Below, piece after piece: positions 1-8,255 of a stretch of 64,000 bases of DNA. A program made the position numbers and the translations under genes. The notes under the pieces are model-generated. The model was not told the origin of the DNA, did not search any database, and saw only the letters and a program-made list of their open reading frames with translations. Each line of letters begins with the position of its first letter. The stretch's first letter is position 1. This stretch comes from Mycolicibacter longobardus (GTDB taxonomy: Bacteria > Actinomycetota > Actinomycetes > Mycobacteriales > Mycobacteriaceae), in the NCBI RefSeq assembly GCF_002102265.1, contig NZ_LQPG01000010.1, positions 248,001 through 312,000 of the forward strand, written 5' to 3'.

Positions 1-990
1 GTCGTTGGCGCTGCGGGCCAGGTCGGTTCCCGGCGAGCCGACCAGCACCACGTCGTCGGCGCGCATCCCGAAGCCTGCCGCGGCGTCGGCCACCGTCGTC
101 GAACCGTAGGAATGGCCGATCACCGTGACGTGCGATGCGCCCGTGTGCGCCGCCCGCAGCGTATTGACGTCCGCGGCCAGCAGCCGACCGCCGGCCCGGG
201 CCGAGGCCGGTTGCGCCACAGCCGGATCGAACAGACTGTCCGGCGCGCGGTAGCCCATCCAGAGGATGACCGAGTTGGTACGGTCCGGATCGGCCCGGAC
301 CACCTCGCGGTAGACGTTGTCGCCGTCCGGTTGTGACAGGTAGCCGTCGCGGACGCTGTTGTGCACGCCGGGCACCAACACGGTGGTGTTGTCCGCGGTA
401 TCGGGATCACCGATCGCGATGACGGCCCGGCCCCGGCCGGCGAACGCCGCCGGGTCATAGCTGAGCAGCAGCACCGGGGCGGCGCCATCGCCGGAGTTGA
501 GTGCAAGCCCGTCGCGGACCCGCAGCGCGTTGTCGTAGCGGATCATGTCGGCAGCGCTGATCGCCTCGGTCGCGTTCTCCACCCGGCCGATGTCGTCGGC
601 GAGTGCCAGCCGGTTGATCCGGTCGCGCACCCGAGCGGGGACGCCGTAGCCGGCGCCCACCGACCGCAGCAGCGCGGTCTGGACCCGGTTGTCGGCGATG
701 GCGTCGGTGACCACCCGGCAGATGTCGCGGGCCTTGGCGGCCAGGAAGAGCTGGAACTGGCGGGTGCCGGCGGGGGTGTCGAGGGCCGGCGTCCGCTGGT
801 CGGCCATCGCGTCGCGGATCTCGGCGCGGATGGCGTCCAGGCGCTGACGGCCGTCGCGGGCGTGCTCGGCGGCGTCGCGCACTGTCGCGGCCAGTACCCG
901 GTCGGTCCGCGCTGCGATCTGCAATCTCGACGTGAGTGCCGCCTGGCGGGCGCGTACCGCCTGCGGCTGGGCTCCCTGCTCCTCGGGCAT
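1..990 (-). CDS. Alpha/beta hydrolase, DUF1023 family (3' end outside window)
   Basis: The reverse strand is open from 990 to the left edge (330 codons) and runs out of the window. The translation ends with the nucleophile-elbow motif GHSYGS, about residues 292-297, followed by a Gly/Asp-rich stretch typical of the DUF1023 alpha/beta-hydrolase family, which is common in mycobacteria and other actinobacteria. The first ~110 residues are helical and charged, and the region around residue 200 (VLVPGVHNS) is the conserved start of the hydrolase core. Substrate is unknown. The ATG at 990 (MPEEQGA) is chosen as start; no good ribosome-binding site is visible and a GTG at 1062 would add 24 residues. 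It is divergent from priA. Confidence 0.75.
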   Translation of the reverse strand, partial: MPEEQGAQPQAVRARQAALTSRLQIAARTDRVLAATVRDAAEHARDGRQRLDAIRAEIRDAMADQRTPALDTPAGTRQFQLFLAAKARDICRVVTDAIADNRVQTALLRSVGAGYGVPARVRDRINRLALADDIGRVENATEAISAADMIRYDNALRVRDGLALNSGDGAAPVLLLSYDPAAFAGRGRAVIAIGDPDTADNTTVLVPGVHNSVRDGYLSQPDGDNVYREVVRADPDRTNSVILWMGYRAPDSLFDPAVAQPASARAGGRLLAADVNTLRAAHTGASHVTVIGHSYGSTTVADAAAGFGMRADDVVLVGSPGTDLARSAND

Positions 991-1097
991 ACCGCAGCAA
1001 GGTAATTCAGCGTGACCGGGGGCGCCGTCGCCGATACACAGGGCACCCGGCCTGTGATCCACCGGCTGCCGCGGTCGGCGGAGTCTGCTAGACCTGC

Positions 1098-3083
1098 GTG
1101 GTGAGCGTCGACAGCGAACCCATCGCCCGGGTGCTGCCGATGCTGTCGGTGCCGCACCTGGACCGGGAGTTCGACTACCTGGTCACCCCGGAACAGTCCG
1201 AGCACGCCCTGCCCGGGGTGCGGGTGCGGGTGCGCTTCCACGGCCGGCTGGTCGACGCCTTCGTCTGGGAGCGCCGCGCCGACACCGACCACGCCGGCCG
1301 GCTGGGACGGCTGGAGCGGGTGGTCTCGTCCGAACCGGTGCTCACCCCCGAGGTTCGCCGGCTGGTGGAAGCGGTTGCCGCGCGCTATGCCGGCAGCCGG
1401 GCCGACGTGCTGCGGCTGGCGGTACCGCCGCGGCACGCCCGGGTGGAGCGCGAAGCAGCGACGCCACTCGAGACGCCGATGCCCGAACCGGTCGACCCGG
1501 CGGGCTGGCAACGGTACCGGGCCGGCGGGACGTTCCTGGCCGCCCTCGGCGAAGGCCGGGCCGCGCGCGCCGTGTGGCAGGTGCTGCCCGGGGATTCGTG
1601 GACCGACCGGTTCGCCGAAGCCGCTGCGACCGCCATCCGGGCCGGACGCACCGCCCTGGCGATCGTGCCGGACCAGCGCGACGTCGACGCGCTGCTGCGC
1701 GCCGCGACCGCCCGGATCGACGAGTCGGCGGTCGTCGCGCTGTCGGCTGGGCTGGGGCCTGCCACCCGCTACCGGCGCTGGCTGTCGGCGCTGCGCGGCT
1801 CGGCTCGGCTGGTGATCGGCACCCGCAGTGCGGTGTTCGCGCCGCTGGCCGACCTGGGCCTGGTGATGGTCTGGGACGACGGCGACGACTCCCTGGCCGA
1901 ACCGCGGGCGCCCTATCCGCACGCCCGCGAGGTCGCCATGTTGCGGGCGCACCTGTCGGGCTGCGCGGCTCTGATCGGCGGGTACGCCCGCACGGCCGAG
2001 GCACAGGCACTGGTGGACACCGGGTGGGCGCACGACCTGGTGGCACCACGGGCGGTGTTGCGGGCAGCCGCGCCGCGGGTGGTGGCGTTGGACGACACCG
2101 GATACGCCGAGCAGCGCGACCCGGCGGCGCGCACCGCCCGGTTGCCATCAGTCGCCCTGCAGAGCGCCCGCAGCGCCCTGGCCGCGGGGGCGCCGGTGCT
2201 GGTGCAGGTGCCGCGGCGCGGATACGTACCGTCGCTGGCGTGCGGCCGCTGCCGCGCGATCGCCCGGTGCCGGCACTGCACCGGACCGCTGTCGCTTCCG
2301 GAGCGCGACGGGGCGGCGCTGTGCCGCTGGTGCGGCCGGGTCGACCCCGCGCTGCGGTGTGCGCGCTGCGGGTCGGACACGGTGCGAGCGGTGGTCATCG
2401 GCGCCCGCCGCACCGCCGAAGAACTCGGCCGCGCCTTCGCGGGCACCCCGGTCGTCACCTCCGCCGGTGACACCATCGTCGACCGCATCGAGGACGGCCC
2501 GGCACTGGTGATCGCCACTCCGGGGGCCGAACCGCGCGCCCCTCGCGGATACGGGGCGGCGCTGCTGCTGGACAGTTGGGCGCTGCTGGGCCGTCAGGAT
2601 CTGCGCGCCGCCGAGGACACCCTGCGGCGCTGGATGGCGGCGGCGGCCCTGGTGCGCGAGCGCGACGCCGGCGGGGTGGTGACGGTGGTCGCGGAGTCGT
2701 CGATACCGACCGTGCAGGCCCTCATCCGGTGGGATCCGGTCGGCCACGCCCAGGCCGAGTTGGCCACCCGCGCCGAGGTCGGGCTGCCACCCGCGGTGCA
2801 CATCGCCGCCCTCGACGGTGATCCGGAATCGGTGACGGCACTGCTGGAGCAGGTGCGGCTGCCCGACGGCGCCGATCTGCTCGGCCCGGTGCCGCTGCCG
2901 CCGGGGGTGCGGCGTCCGGCCGGCGTCCCCGACGAGCTGGATGTGATCCGAATGCTGGTCCGGGCCGGCCGTGACCACGGGCTGGCGCTGGCGGTGGCGT
3001 TGCGCCGCGGCATCGGGGTGCTCAGTGCGCGCGGGTCACACCACCCGGTGCGGGTGCAGATCGACCCGTTGCACATCGGCTGA
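1098..3083 (+). CDS. priA: Primosomal protein N' (PriA), actinobacterial type
   Basis: This 661-residue protein belongs to the PriA replication-restart family. The N-terminal DNA-binding domain (EPIARVLPMLSVPHLDREFDY) and the cysteine cluster at about residues 383-440, with several CxxC pairs for zinc, are clear. The helicase core is degenerate: where PriA normally has a GxTGSGKT Walker A, the sequence reads VLPGDSWTD, and the DEEH-type box reads WDDGDD. This agrees with what is known of actinobacterial PriA, which probably loads the replisome without ATP-driven unwinding. Two GTG codons in tandem (1098, 1101) begin the frame. It is convergent with the next gene, 7 bases apart. In M. tuberculosis priA is followed almost directly by fmt; here a 6.7-kb block intervenes. 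Confidence 0.95.
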   Translation: MVSVDSEPIARVLPMLSVPHLDREFDYLVTPEQSEHALPGVRVRVRFHGRLVDAFVWERRADTDHAGRLGRLERVVSSEPVLTPEVRRLVEAVAARYAGSRADVLRLAVPPRHARVEREAATPLETPMPEPVDPAGWQRYRAGGTFLAALGEGRAARAVWQVLPGDSWTDRFAEAAATAIRAGRTALAIVPDQRDVDALLRAATARIDESAVVALSAGLGPATRYRRWLSALRGSARLVIGTRSAVFAPLADLGLVMVWDDGDDSLAEPRAPYPHAREVAMLRAHLSGCAALIGGYARTAEAQALVDTGWAHDLVAPRAVLRAAAPRVVALDDTGYAEQRDPAARTARLPSVALQSARSALAAGAPVLVQVPRRGYVPSLACGRCRAIARCRHCTGPLSLPERDGAALCRWCGRVDPALRCARCGSDTVRAVVIGARRTAEELGRAFAGTPVVTSAGDTIVDRIEDGPALVIATPGAEPRAPRGYGAALLLDSWALLGRQDLRAAEDTLRRWMAAAALVRERDAGGVVTVVAESSIPTVQALIRWDPVGHAQAELATRAEVGLPPAVHIAALDGDPESVTALLEQVRLPDGADLLGPVPLPPGVRRPAGVPDELDVIRMLVRAGRDHGLALAVALRRGIGVLSARGSHHPVRVQIDPLHIG

Positions 3084-3090
3084 ACGGGGC

Positions 3091-3957
3091 TCACAACCAC
3101 CGGGTCCGGTCGCAGGTCATCACGGTGCAGCCTGCGGCTTCCAGGGGCGCGCGAGCAGACGCCCCCAGTAACACATCCACCGGGCCGGGGCGGCGCGGGT
3201 CTACCACGATCAGCTGGATCGGCGTGCCGTTGCGTTGCAGGTGCTCAAGGTAATTCAGCAGGCCGTTGTGGTCACTGACCGGCTCGATGTCCAGGTTCGG
3301 CTGCTTGCTTCGCCAGCGTGCCACCCGGCGTTCGGCATCGGCGACGGCGCGCTGGTCCACCGGCGCCGCCGTATCGGCCTGCCGGCCGCGGCGGGCGCGG
3401 CTCATGGTGAAAACACGCAGCGGCGCGGCACGAAGGCGTGCCTCGGCGACACCGAGCTCAAGAACACGGTCCGTGGCCGATGAACCGTCCACGACGGCGA
3501 GCACCAACCCGGCTCCGTGTGACGCGGGGTGCGGGGTCCGCGGCACGACCGCTACCGGACAGTGCGCCGATGTCGCCAGGGCCGACCTGGTGGATCCGAT
3601 CCGACCGCGTACCGCGTGGTCGAATCCGATGGAGCCGACGCAGACCATGGCTGCCGACCGCGAGGCCTCCAACAGCGCTGTCACCGGGTGGCGACGCACG
3701 ATCTCGGCTTCCGCCTTGACGGGCGTTCCCAGTGATTCGATCGTCGAGATCGCGCTGCGGACCGTCTTTTCGGCGGTGGCGATCTGCGCCGCCGCATCGG
3801 TGCGACCATCGCCGGTGTCATCGATCGCGTATAGCAACCACAACGGCACATTGCGGTCGACGGCTTCGTCGACGGCCCACCTGACGGCTTGCATGGCCGC
3901 GCGTGAACCGTCGAGACCGACGACGATCCGGCGGGAGGGGGAGTGCGGCCCGAACAT
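3091..3957 (-). CDS. Tandem-domain universal stress protein
   Basis: A 288-residue protein with two UspA folds. The first opens with RRIVVGLDGSRAAMQAVRWA and carries a recognisable ATP-binding loop near residues 113-130 (VGSIGF...GRIGSTRSAL). The second (from about residue 152, LVLAVVDGSS) has a degenerate loop (VVDPRRPGP...LLGASA), so probably only the first domain binds nucleotide. It lies 8 bases downstream of the nitroreductase gene on the same strand and is very likely co-transcribed. M. tuberculosis has several two-domain Usp proteins under DosR control in hypoxia; a similar role here is inferred from the neighbours. Confidence 0.85.
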   Translation of the reverse strand: MFGPHSPSRRIVVGLDGSRAAMQAVRWAVDEAVDRNVPLWLLYAIDDTGDGRTDAAAQIATAEKTVRSAISTIESLGTPVKAEAEIVRRHPVTALLEASRSAAMVCVGSIGFDHAVRGRIGSTRSALATSAHCPVAVVPRTPHPASHGAGLVLAVVDGSSATDRVLELGVAEARLRAAPLRVFTMSRARRGRQADTAAPVDQRAVADAERRVARWRSKQPNLDIEPVSDHNGLLNYLEHLQRNGTPIQLIVVDPRRPGPVDVLLGASARAPLEAAGCTVMTCDRTRWL

Positions 3958-3965
3958 CGCGCGTC

Positions 3966-4949
3966 CTATCCGCCGCGGACGATCAGAACGTCATCAAGCG
4001 GACGCCGCCCGGTGCGGGGTGGCGGTTCCTCGGTGTCGGGAGCATGTCCGATCCGGATCAGGATCTGGGGCACGACGTTGCCGCCCACCAGGGTCTCCAC
4101 GATGTCGCGGGCGACTTGAACTTCGGTGAGATGAGTCAACGGGCAGGTGGACAAGCCTGCCATGGTGCATTCCAGCAGTACCGCGGAGAGAGCCTCACCG
4201 GCCGCCAAAGCGGCGGCGCGCGTGGCGGTCTCGGTGGACAGCACCACAATCGTGGACTGATCTTCGGCGATCTGGGTCCGGCGTTCGGGGTGGTTCGGCG
4301 TGGGAAACCTGCGTCCGACATCGACCCGCTCGCCTTCGGAGGACGAGGCCAACGCGCGGTAGGGGATACCCGTCGACGACTCGAATGGCACTGTCCACCG
4401 GTGTAATTCGGCGTGGTACATGGAGTCGTAGAGACGCAGCGACTCGGCGAACTGTGCCGCCTGCGCCAGTCGGGTACGCGCCTGCTCGGGCAGTACGTCC
4501 AGGTGCACGTCGTAGTGGTCGACGTGGTTGCGCAACACCGGCTCGAATGCTCCCCACCTGGGGGGAGGGGCCAGCGGCAACCGGTCGGTACGACGCACCC
4601 AGATCGCGTCCGCTCGACTGCGGTGCCCGTCGGTGACGTAGTCCATCGGGGAGAACCGAACCGACGCGAGGTGGTTCAGATCATTGGGATTGGGGAAACG
4701 CTCGACATGGCAGTGCAGGCCGGACGAGGCCATGGCGACTCGAAGGTGATCCAGCGCCGCCCCGCAACCCATGACCGCCTCACGCCCACCGCTGTCGGAC
4801 GGCAGGACCCGGTTCGGGTCGACGAACAACTGCAGTTCGTCGTGCTCGAACACCCACCGCCACGGCTGGATGTTGTGAATCGACGGGGCGCGGCAGGCCG
4901 CCCGAACGGCAGCCCGGATGACTTCGGTCTCCACCGACGCGGCAGACAT
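3966..4949 (-). CDS. Acg-family nitroreductase-like flavoprotein
   Basis: 327 residues of the Acg/Rv3131 family: nitroreductase-fold proteins that bind FMN with a lid and are thought to sequester flavin rather than reduce nitro compounds. Visible family motifs are APSIHNIQPWRW at about residues 21-32 (FMN phosphate contact), SDSGGREAVMGCG around 51-63, and the C-terminal GRRPLDDVL. The ATG at 4949 has a GGAGG ribosome-binding site five bases upstream. It is first in a two-gene leftward unit with a universal stress protein and diverges from the phosphoribosyltransferase fusion at 5149. This mirrors acg, which in M. tuberculosis is divergent from hspX-Rv2030c. Confidence 0.85.
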   Translation of the reverse strand: MSAASVETEVIRAAVRAACRAPSIHNIQPWRWVFEHDELQLFVDPNRVLPSDSGGREAVMGCGAALDHLRVAMASSGLHCHVERFPNPNDLNHLASVRFSPMDYVTDGHRSRADAIWVRRTDRLPLAPPPRWGAFEPVLRNHVDHYDVHLDVLPEQARTRLAQAAQFAESLRLYDSMYHAELHRWTVPFESSTGIPYRALASSSEGERVDVGRRFPTPNHPERRTQIAEDQSTIVVLSTETATRAAALAAGEALSAVLLECTMAGLSTCPLTHLTEVQVARDIVETLVGGNVVPQILIRIGHAPDTEEPPPRTGRRPLDDVLIVRGG

Positions 4950-4986
4950 CTCGACCTCCGATCTCTACCCGCCTTCCATGGTTGCG

Positions 4987-5002
4987 CCAATCCCGTGATT
5001 GG
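4987..5002. repeat. 16-bp inverted repeat in divergent promoter region
   Basis: CCAATC-CCGT-GATTGG is a perfect 6-bp inverted repeat with a 4-bp loop, lying 38 bases upstream of the nitroreductase start. It could be an operator or a small hairpin; the binding factor is unknown. Confidence 0.4.
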
Positions 5003-5054
5003 AAAAGAGCCGTTGGTCCTCTGGGACAACGGCGACGAAGGGCCCTGCGAATCC

Positions 5055-5067
5055 GGGACTTCGTCCC
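5055..5067. promoter_or_regulatory. DosR-like inverted repeat (spacer one base short)
   Basis: GGGAC-TTC-GTCCC sits in the 199-bp gap between two divergent dormancy-type genes. The DosR consensus has GGGACT and AGTCCC half-sites separated so that GGGAC and GTCCC are 4 bases apart; here they are 3 apart. A second partial element with GGTCC and GGGAC lies at 5015-5028. The placement upstream of both genes fits an activator site, but the short spacer leaves it unproven. Confidence 0.4.
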
Positions 5068-5089
5068 CTTCCGTGACGTGGCCTTTTCG

Positions 5090-5107
5090 GGTGATATCGG
5101 TGATATC
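5090..5107. repeat. Tandem 9-bp repeat GGTGATATC x2
   Basis: GGTGATATC occurs twice in direct succession just upstream of the leader ORF and the rightward gene at 5149. It lies where the core promoter or an activator-proximal element would be expected; no function can be assigned. Confidence 0.4.
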
Positions 5108-5134
5108 AGTCGTCGAGCAAGAGGAGACGGCACC

Positions 5135-5152
5135 ATGAAGGACCGGCGATGA
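5135..5152 (+). CDS. Five-codon leader ORF (MKDRR) coupled to next gene
   Basis: ATG AAG GAC CGG CGA TGA begins 8 bases after a strong GAGGAG ribosome-binding site (5121-5126), and its stop overlaps the start codon of the downstream fusion gene in the ATGA arrangement. Ribosomes loaded at the strong site would terminate on the next start codon, suggesting translational coupling. It may alternatively be a by-product of a weak ribosome-binding site for the main gene (AAGGA, 5138-5142). Confidence 0.4.
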   Translation: MKDRR

Positions 5153-7194
5153 CCAGCGTGGCCGATGTCAGGAAGCGGCAGCCGCGGCAGATATTTCGTG
5201 ACCGCAGGGAGGCCGGCCGGATCTTGGCGGGTCTGCTCGACGCATACCGGGACCGCGACGACGTCATCGTGCTCGGTTTGGCCCGCGGCGGAATCCCGGT
5301 CGCCTGGGAAGTGGCCTCCGCGCTGCAGGTACCGCTGGACGCGTTCATCGTGCGCAAACTCGGTGCGCCCGGCCACGAAGAATTCGCGGTGGGAGCGTTG
5401 GCCAGCGGGGGACGTGTCGTCGTCAACGACGACATGGTGCGCGGCCTGCGCATCACGCCCGAACAACTACGCGATGTCGCCGAACGTGAAGGCAGGGAGT
5501 TGGTTCGGCGCGAGGCCGCCTACCGCGGCGGCCGCCCACCCCTGGAAGTGGCCGGCCGCACCGTCATCCTGGTCGACGACGGGTTGGCCACCGGGGCCAG
5601 CATGTTCGCGGCGGTACAGGCACTGCGAGACGCCCAGCCCGCCCACCTGGTGATCGCGGTCCCGGCGGCCCCTGAGTCGACCTGCCGGGAATTCGCCGGC
5701 GTCGTCGACGACATGGTGTGTGCCAGCATGCCCGCCCCGTTTCTTGCGGTCGGGGAATCGTTCTGGGACTTCACCCAGGTCACCGACGACGAGGTTCGCC
5801 GGCTGCTTGCCACCCCGACCACCGGGACCCGGGCCGGCAGGCCACCGGAGCCGACCGCGGCAGAGGTGGTCGGTCGCGTCGCGATCGACGCTCCGGCCGG
5901 AGTTCCACCGCCGGCAGTGTTGGAGGAGCTGATCGGCGATGCCCGCATTGTGTTGATCGGTGAGAGTTCGCACGGCACCCACGAGTTCTACGAGGCCCGC
6001 GCCGAGATCACGAAATGGCTGATCGAGGAGAAGGGGTTCTGGGCGGTGGCCGCGGAGGCCGACTGGCCCGACGCCTATCGGGTGAACCGCTATGTCCGTG
6101 GCCTCGGCGACGACAAGACCGCCGATGCCGCCCTGAGCGGATTCGAACGCTTCCCGGCTTGGATGTGGCGCAACGTGGTGGTCCGCGACTTCGTCGACTG
6201 GCTGCGCGCCCACAATCGTGAGCGCAGATCAGCGGGCCGGCACCAAACCGGCTTCTACGGCCTCGATCTGTACAGCCTGCACCGTTCGATTCAGGAAGTG
6301 GTCAGCTATCTCGACACGGTCGACCCGGCCGCGGGGGCGCGGGCCCGTACCCGCTACGGATGCTTCGACGACGTCTCCGCCGACGACGGCCAGTCTTATG
6401 GAGCCGGTGCGGCATTCGGCGCCGGCCCGTCATGTGAACGCGAAGCGGTCTCGCAGTTGGTCGATCTGCAGCGCAACGCGTTGAGCTATGCGGCGCAGGA
6501 CGGGCAGGTCGCCGAGGAAGAACTGTTCTGCGCCTTGCAGAACGCCCAAACCGTCCGCAACGCCGAGGAGTACTACCGCACGATGTTCAGCGGTCGCGTC
6601 ACCTCGTGGAACCTGCGCGACCAGCACATGGCGCAGACCCTCGACGTGTTGCTGACGCATCTGGATCGCGGTCGCGACTCGACCACACCGGCACGAATCG
6701 TGGTGTGGGCACACAATTCGCACGTGGGCGATGCCAGAGCGACGGAGATGAGCGGTGACGGTCAGCTCACCCTCGGTCAACTGGCCCGCCAGGTTTACGG
6801 CGACCAGGTGCGCCTCATCGGTTTCAGCACCTACACCGGCACCGTCACCGCGGCCAGCGACTGGGGCGGGCCCGCCGAATGCAAGGCGGTCCAGCCCGCC
6901 TTGAACGGCAGCATCGAGGATCTCTTCCACGCCACCGGCCGGCAAGCATTCCTGGTGCCGAGCCCGGCCACTCCAGCGGCCGGCGATCCACTGGACGCGG
7001 TGCGATTGGGACGCGCCATCGGCGTGATCTATCAACCCGCGACCGAGCGGCAGAGCCACTATTTCCACGTCCGGCCGGCCGATCAGTTCGACGCGATCAT
7101 CCACATCGACCAGACCTGCGCGCTGGAGCCGCTGGAGGTGACGAGCCTCTGGATCGCCGGGCAGACACCGGAGACCTACCCGACCGGTCTGTAG
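5149..7194 (+). CDS. Phosphoribosyltransferase / erythromycin-esterase-type fusion (Rv2030c-like)
   Basis: A 681-residue two-domain protein, matching from memory the length and sequence of M. tuberculosis Rv2030c, a DosR-regulon member. Residues 1-225 form a type I phosphoribosyltransferase with the PRPP loop [13 protein letters not shown] at about 139-151. From about residue 255 there is an erythromycin-esterase/EreA-like domain, with [14 protein letters not shown] near 270-284 and HNSHVGD near 521-527, carrying the His and Glu residues typical of the family. The physiological substrate is unknown for either half. It is followed by a universal stress protein and a kinase fusion on the same strand. 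The start is an ATG overlapping a tiny leader ORF. Confidence 0.9.
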   Translation: MTSVADVRKRQPRQIFRDRREAGRILAGLLDAYRDRDDVIVLGLARGGIPVAWEVASALQVPLDAFIVRKLGAPGHEEFAVGALASGGRVVVNDDMVRGLRITPEQLRDVAEREGRELVRREAAYRGGRPPLEVAGRTVILVDDGLATGASMFAAVQALRDAQPAHLVIAVPAAPESTCREFAGVVDDMVCASMPAPFLAVGESFWDFTQVTDDEVRRLLATPTTGTRAGRPPEPTAAEVVGRVAIDAPAGVPPPAVLEELIGDARIVLIGESSHGTHEFYEARAEITKWLIEEKGFWAVAAEADWPDAYRVNRYVRGLGDDKTADAALSGFERFPAWMWRNVVVRDFVDWLRAHNRERRSAGRHQTGFYGLDLYSLHRSIQEVVSYLDTVDPAAGARARTRYGCFDDVSADDGQSYGAGAAFGAGPSCEREAVSQLVDLQRNALSYAAQDGQVAEEELFCALQNAQTVRNAEEYYRTMFSGRVTSWNLRDQHMAQTLDVLLTHLDRGRDSTTPARIVVWAHNSHVGDARATEMSGDGQLTLGQLARQVYGDQVRLIGFSTYTGTVTAASDWGGPAECKAVQPALNGSIEDLFHATGRQAFLVPSPATPAAGDPLDAVRLGRAIGVIYQPATERQSHYFHVRPADQFDAIIHIDQTCALEPLEVTSLWIAGQTPETYPTGL

Positions 7195-7323
7195 CCCGAC
7201 GCCCCGGAGGGCCAACGGCTCCTCAGTTCAGGTCCAAGGACTCTGCCGAGACATCTGCGCCCACAGTAGATTCACAGTCGAACCGGCTAGCCGGGCGACC
7301 AAAAATGGCGGGAGGGCCACACG

Positions 7324-8214
7324 ATGTCACAGGTCAGGACGACAACCGGGATTGTCGTGGCTGTCGACGGATCGGTGGAAGCCGACGCCGCGGTGGCCTG
7401 GGCGACGCACGAGGCGATCATGCGCAACCTGCCGATCACTTTGCTGCACGTGGTGACTCCCCTGGAGACCGGATGGCCCACCGGCCCGTTGACCGACGGC
7501 ATTCCCAGCTGGCAGGCCGACGCGGCGCAGGAGATCATCACCCGGGCCCGCAAGGTGGTCGATTCCAGCCGAGGCGAGGGCGCGTCGCCCGAGGTGCACA
7601 CCGAGATCGCCTACTCGAAGGTCATCCCGACGTTGATCGATGTCACCAAAGACTGCTGGATGATGGTCGTCGGCGCTACCGGACTCGGCGCGCTCGGCCG
7701 GCTGCTGCTGGGCTCGGTGAGCACCAGCCTGCTTCACCACGCGCACGGCCCGCTCGCGATCATTCGCGCCGGCCGGGATGCGGCGCCGGACGCACCCGTG
7801 GTGGTGGGAATCGACGGCTCACGCGCATCGGAGACGGCCACGGCGCTCGCGTTCGACGAAGCCTCCCGCCGCGGCGTACCGCTGGTGGCATTGCACGCCT
7901 GGATCGACGTCGGGGTCATGCCGCTGCTCAACATGGACCGAAGCGACTACGAGCGCCAGGCAGACGAGGTACTCGCCGAACGCCTCGCGGGTTACCAGGA
8001 GCAGTACCCCGATGTGACCGTCGAGCGAAGAGTGGTCGCCGACCAGCCCGCCCGCTGGTTGGTCCACGCGGCTGAGCAGGCTCAACTGGTGGTGGTCGGC
8101 AGTCGCGGCCGTGGCGGCTTCGCCAGCCAGCTGCTGGGTTCGGTCGGTTCCACGGTGGCCCAGGCCGCGAAGACCTCGGTGATCGTCGTCCGGCCCAGGC
8201 CCGCCTCGAAATGA
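7324..8214 (+). CDS. Tandem-domain universal stress protein (Rv2005c/Rv2623 type)
   Basis: 296 residues with two complete UspA domains. Both ATP-binding loops are intact: GATGLGALGRLLLGSVS near residues 119-135 and GSRGRGGFASQLLGSVGST near 260-278, matching the G2xG9xGS/T rule. Each domain also begins with a VxVDGS or VVGIDGS strand-loop that contacts nucleotide. In M. tuberculosis such proteins (for example Rv2623) bind ATP and slow growth in hypoxia. It is separated by 129 bases from the upstream gene, so it may have its own promoter, and by 41 bases from the kinase fusion downstream. Confidence 0.9.
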   Translation: MSQVRTTTGIVVAVDGSVEADAAVAWATHEAIMRNLPITLLHVVTPLETGWPTGPLTDGIPSWQADAAQEIITRARKVVDSSRGEGASPEVHTEIAYSKVIPTLIDVTKDCWMMVVGATGLGALGRLLLGSVSTSLLHHAHGPLAIIRAGRDAAPDAPVVVGIDGSRASETATALAFDEASRRGVPLVALHAWIDVGVMPLLNMDRSDYERQADEVLAERLAGYQEQYPDVTVERRVVADQPARWLVHAAEQAQLVVVGSRGRGGFASQLLGSVGSTVAQAAKTSVIVVRPRPASK

Positions 8215-8255
8215 CCCGTCTGCGAGCCCGGCCGCGATAGTCAACACTGGGTGCC

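Noticed and set aside
7195..7323. DosR box upstream of the second universal stress protein
   Set aside because: Only partial half-sites (GGTCC near 7231 and GGACT near 7238) were seen, without the proper inverted arrangement.
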